Both the position numbers and the translations under genes were made by a program. Below are positions 27,313-27,990 of a stretch of DNA of 27,990 nt, in pieces (the first letter of the stretch is position 1; every line of letters starts with the position of its first letter). The notes beneath the pieces are model-generated. The model was given only the letters and a program-made list of their open reading frames with translations, was not told the DNA's origin and searched no databases. The stretch is from positions 15,205 through 43,194 of IMG/VR virus record IMGVR_UViG_3300030110_000920; one strand, written 5' to 3'. The stretch comes from a virus.

Positions 27313-27990
27313 GTGGAAGAAGAAAAAAAAGCAACTGATGAGGTTAGCGAATCATCTTCTATTGTCGGACATATAAGAGAAAAGTTTTATCAATCTGAAA
27401 ACTCTAGATTGTACGATGAGAAAAGATGGCTAAAGGCTTACAGAAACTATAGAGGACTATATGGTCCTGAAATGGTTTTTCGTTCAAACGAAAAGTCAAG
27501 AGTATTTGTTAAGATAACAAAGACTAAAGTATTAGCAGCTTTTGGTCAATTAATAGAAGTATTATTTTCTAGTGGTAAATTTCCATTAGGTATTAATCCA
27601 ACTCAAGTACCTGAAGAAATGCCTGAGTATGCACATTTAAAACCTAAGAAACCAGAACCACAACAAGAACAGTTACAAGATCCATATGGATTTAAAGGTG
27701 ATGGTAGAGAAATACCACCTGGTGCTACAGCAGATATGCTGATGAAAAATTTAGCACAAGAGTTTGAGAATGTTGGTTTTGATGAAGGACCTGCTAATCA
27801 AGGTGAACCACAAATACAACCAGCAGATATAGCTGCAAAACATTTAGAAAAATTATTACATGATCAACTAGAAGAGTCTAGTGCTATAACAGTTTTAAGA
27901 CATGTATTTTTTGAAATGTGTTTATTAGGAACTGGTATATTAAAAGGTCCATTTAGTTTTGACCATACATATCATGCTTTTGATGTAGGT
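27313..27990 (+). CDS. portal protein, N-terminal 226 residues (cut by window edge)
   Basis: Starts at GTG 27313 after AAGGAT and stays open to the last base. Helical N-terminus with RWLKAYRNYRGLYGP, then RVFVKITKTKVLAAFGQLIEVLFSSGKFPLGINPT (about 66-100), a pattern I remember from marine podovirus portal proteins, and a later LRHVFFEMCLLGTGILKG (about 196-213). Portal forms the dodecameric DNA gate on which the terminase docks, and its place right after the terminase block agrees. Confidence 0.82.
   Translation, partial: MEEEKKATDEVSESSSIVGHIREKFYQSENSRLYDEKRWLKAYRNYRGLYGPEMVFRSNEKSRVFVKITKTKVLAAFGQLIEVLFSSGKFPLGINPTQVPEEMPEYAHLKPKKPEPQQEQLQDPYGFKGDGREIPPGATADMLMKNLAQEFENVGFDEGPANQGEPQIQPADIAAKHLEKLLHDQLEESSAITVLRHVFFEMCLLGTGILKGPFSFDHTYHAFDVG

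Noticed and set aside
1-27990. Integrase, transposase or insertion sequence
   Set aside because: No tyrosine or serine recombinase motifs, no DDE transposase, and no terminal inverted repeats with target duplications were seen.

Overview
The window looks like part of a tailed bacteriophage genome. It is AT-rich (roughly 30% GC in coding stretches, from hand-counted samples) and packed with short genes that overlap by 1-8 bases. Hallmark genes are a large terminase, a terminase-small-subunit candidate, a portal protein (cut by the right edge), a family A DNA polymerase, a DnaB-like helicase, a TOPRIM primase and a Cas4/RecB-like nuclease. The polymerase has a DnaJ-type zinc finger (two CxxCxGxG repeats) between its exonuclease and polymerase domains. 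From memory this is a signature of HMO-2011-type marine podoviruses, which infect SAR116, Roseobacter-lineage and SAR11 bacteria. The base composition and many small proteins of marine-phage type agree, so I infer a marine alphaproteobacterial phage; the exact host cannot be read from the sequence. I saw no integrase, phage RNA polymerase, tRNA or CRISPR array.

Layout. (1) 1-6596, plus strand: the end of a late operon. It starts with the tail of a larger protein, continues with small membrane, coiled-coil and exported proteins (holin/spanin-like accessories and a 518-residue exported protein with a Thr/Pro/Lys-rich stalk), and ends with eight very small basic proteins. A strong hairpin terminator closes it at about 6615-6688. 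(2) 20723 back to 6703, minus strand: the early and replication region. It reads leftward from regulatory small genes (20.7-17.4 kb) through a GP88-like protein, primase, helicase, polymerase, a probable ssDNA-binding protein and nuclease to a metallophosphoesterase and a DUF3310 protein. (3) 20.72-23.5 kb: the control region. It has little coding sequence and holds the strand switch, a repeat-rich likely replication origin, an unrecognised 345-residue protein under its own promoter, and a 570-base non-coding stretch rich in G/C tracts. (4) 23.5-27.99 kb, plus strand: the start of the late operon behind a perfect TTGACA-17-TATAAT promoter, with small and large terminase, small proteins and portal. 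The two plus-strand blocks fit a single late operon on a circular or permuted map.

Regulation is unusually readable. Many promoters match TTGACA-17-TATAnT, often with an extended -10 (TGn), so transcription is probably by host sigma70 polymerase. Early genes each tend to carry a promoter at the 3' end of the preceding gene. Two terminator hairpins are interlocked with promoters (about 20046-20113 and 20586-20632). Three non-coding segments (18.96-19.21, 19.71-20.04 and 20.82-21.00 kb) are clearly richer in G+C (40-45% by hand count) than nearby genes and contain several compensating stems. They are the best candidates here for undescribed structured RNAs or leaders. Many real genes are only 21-60 codons long.
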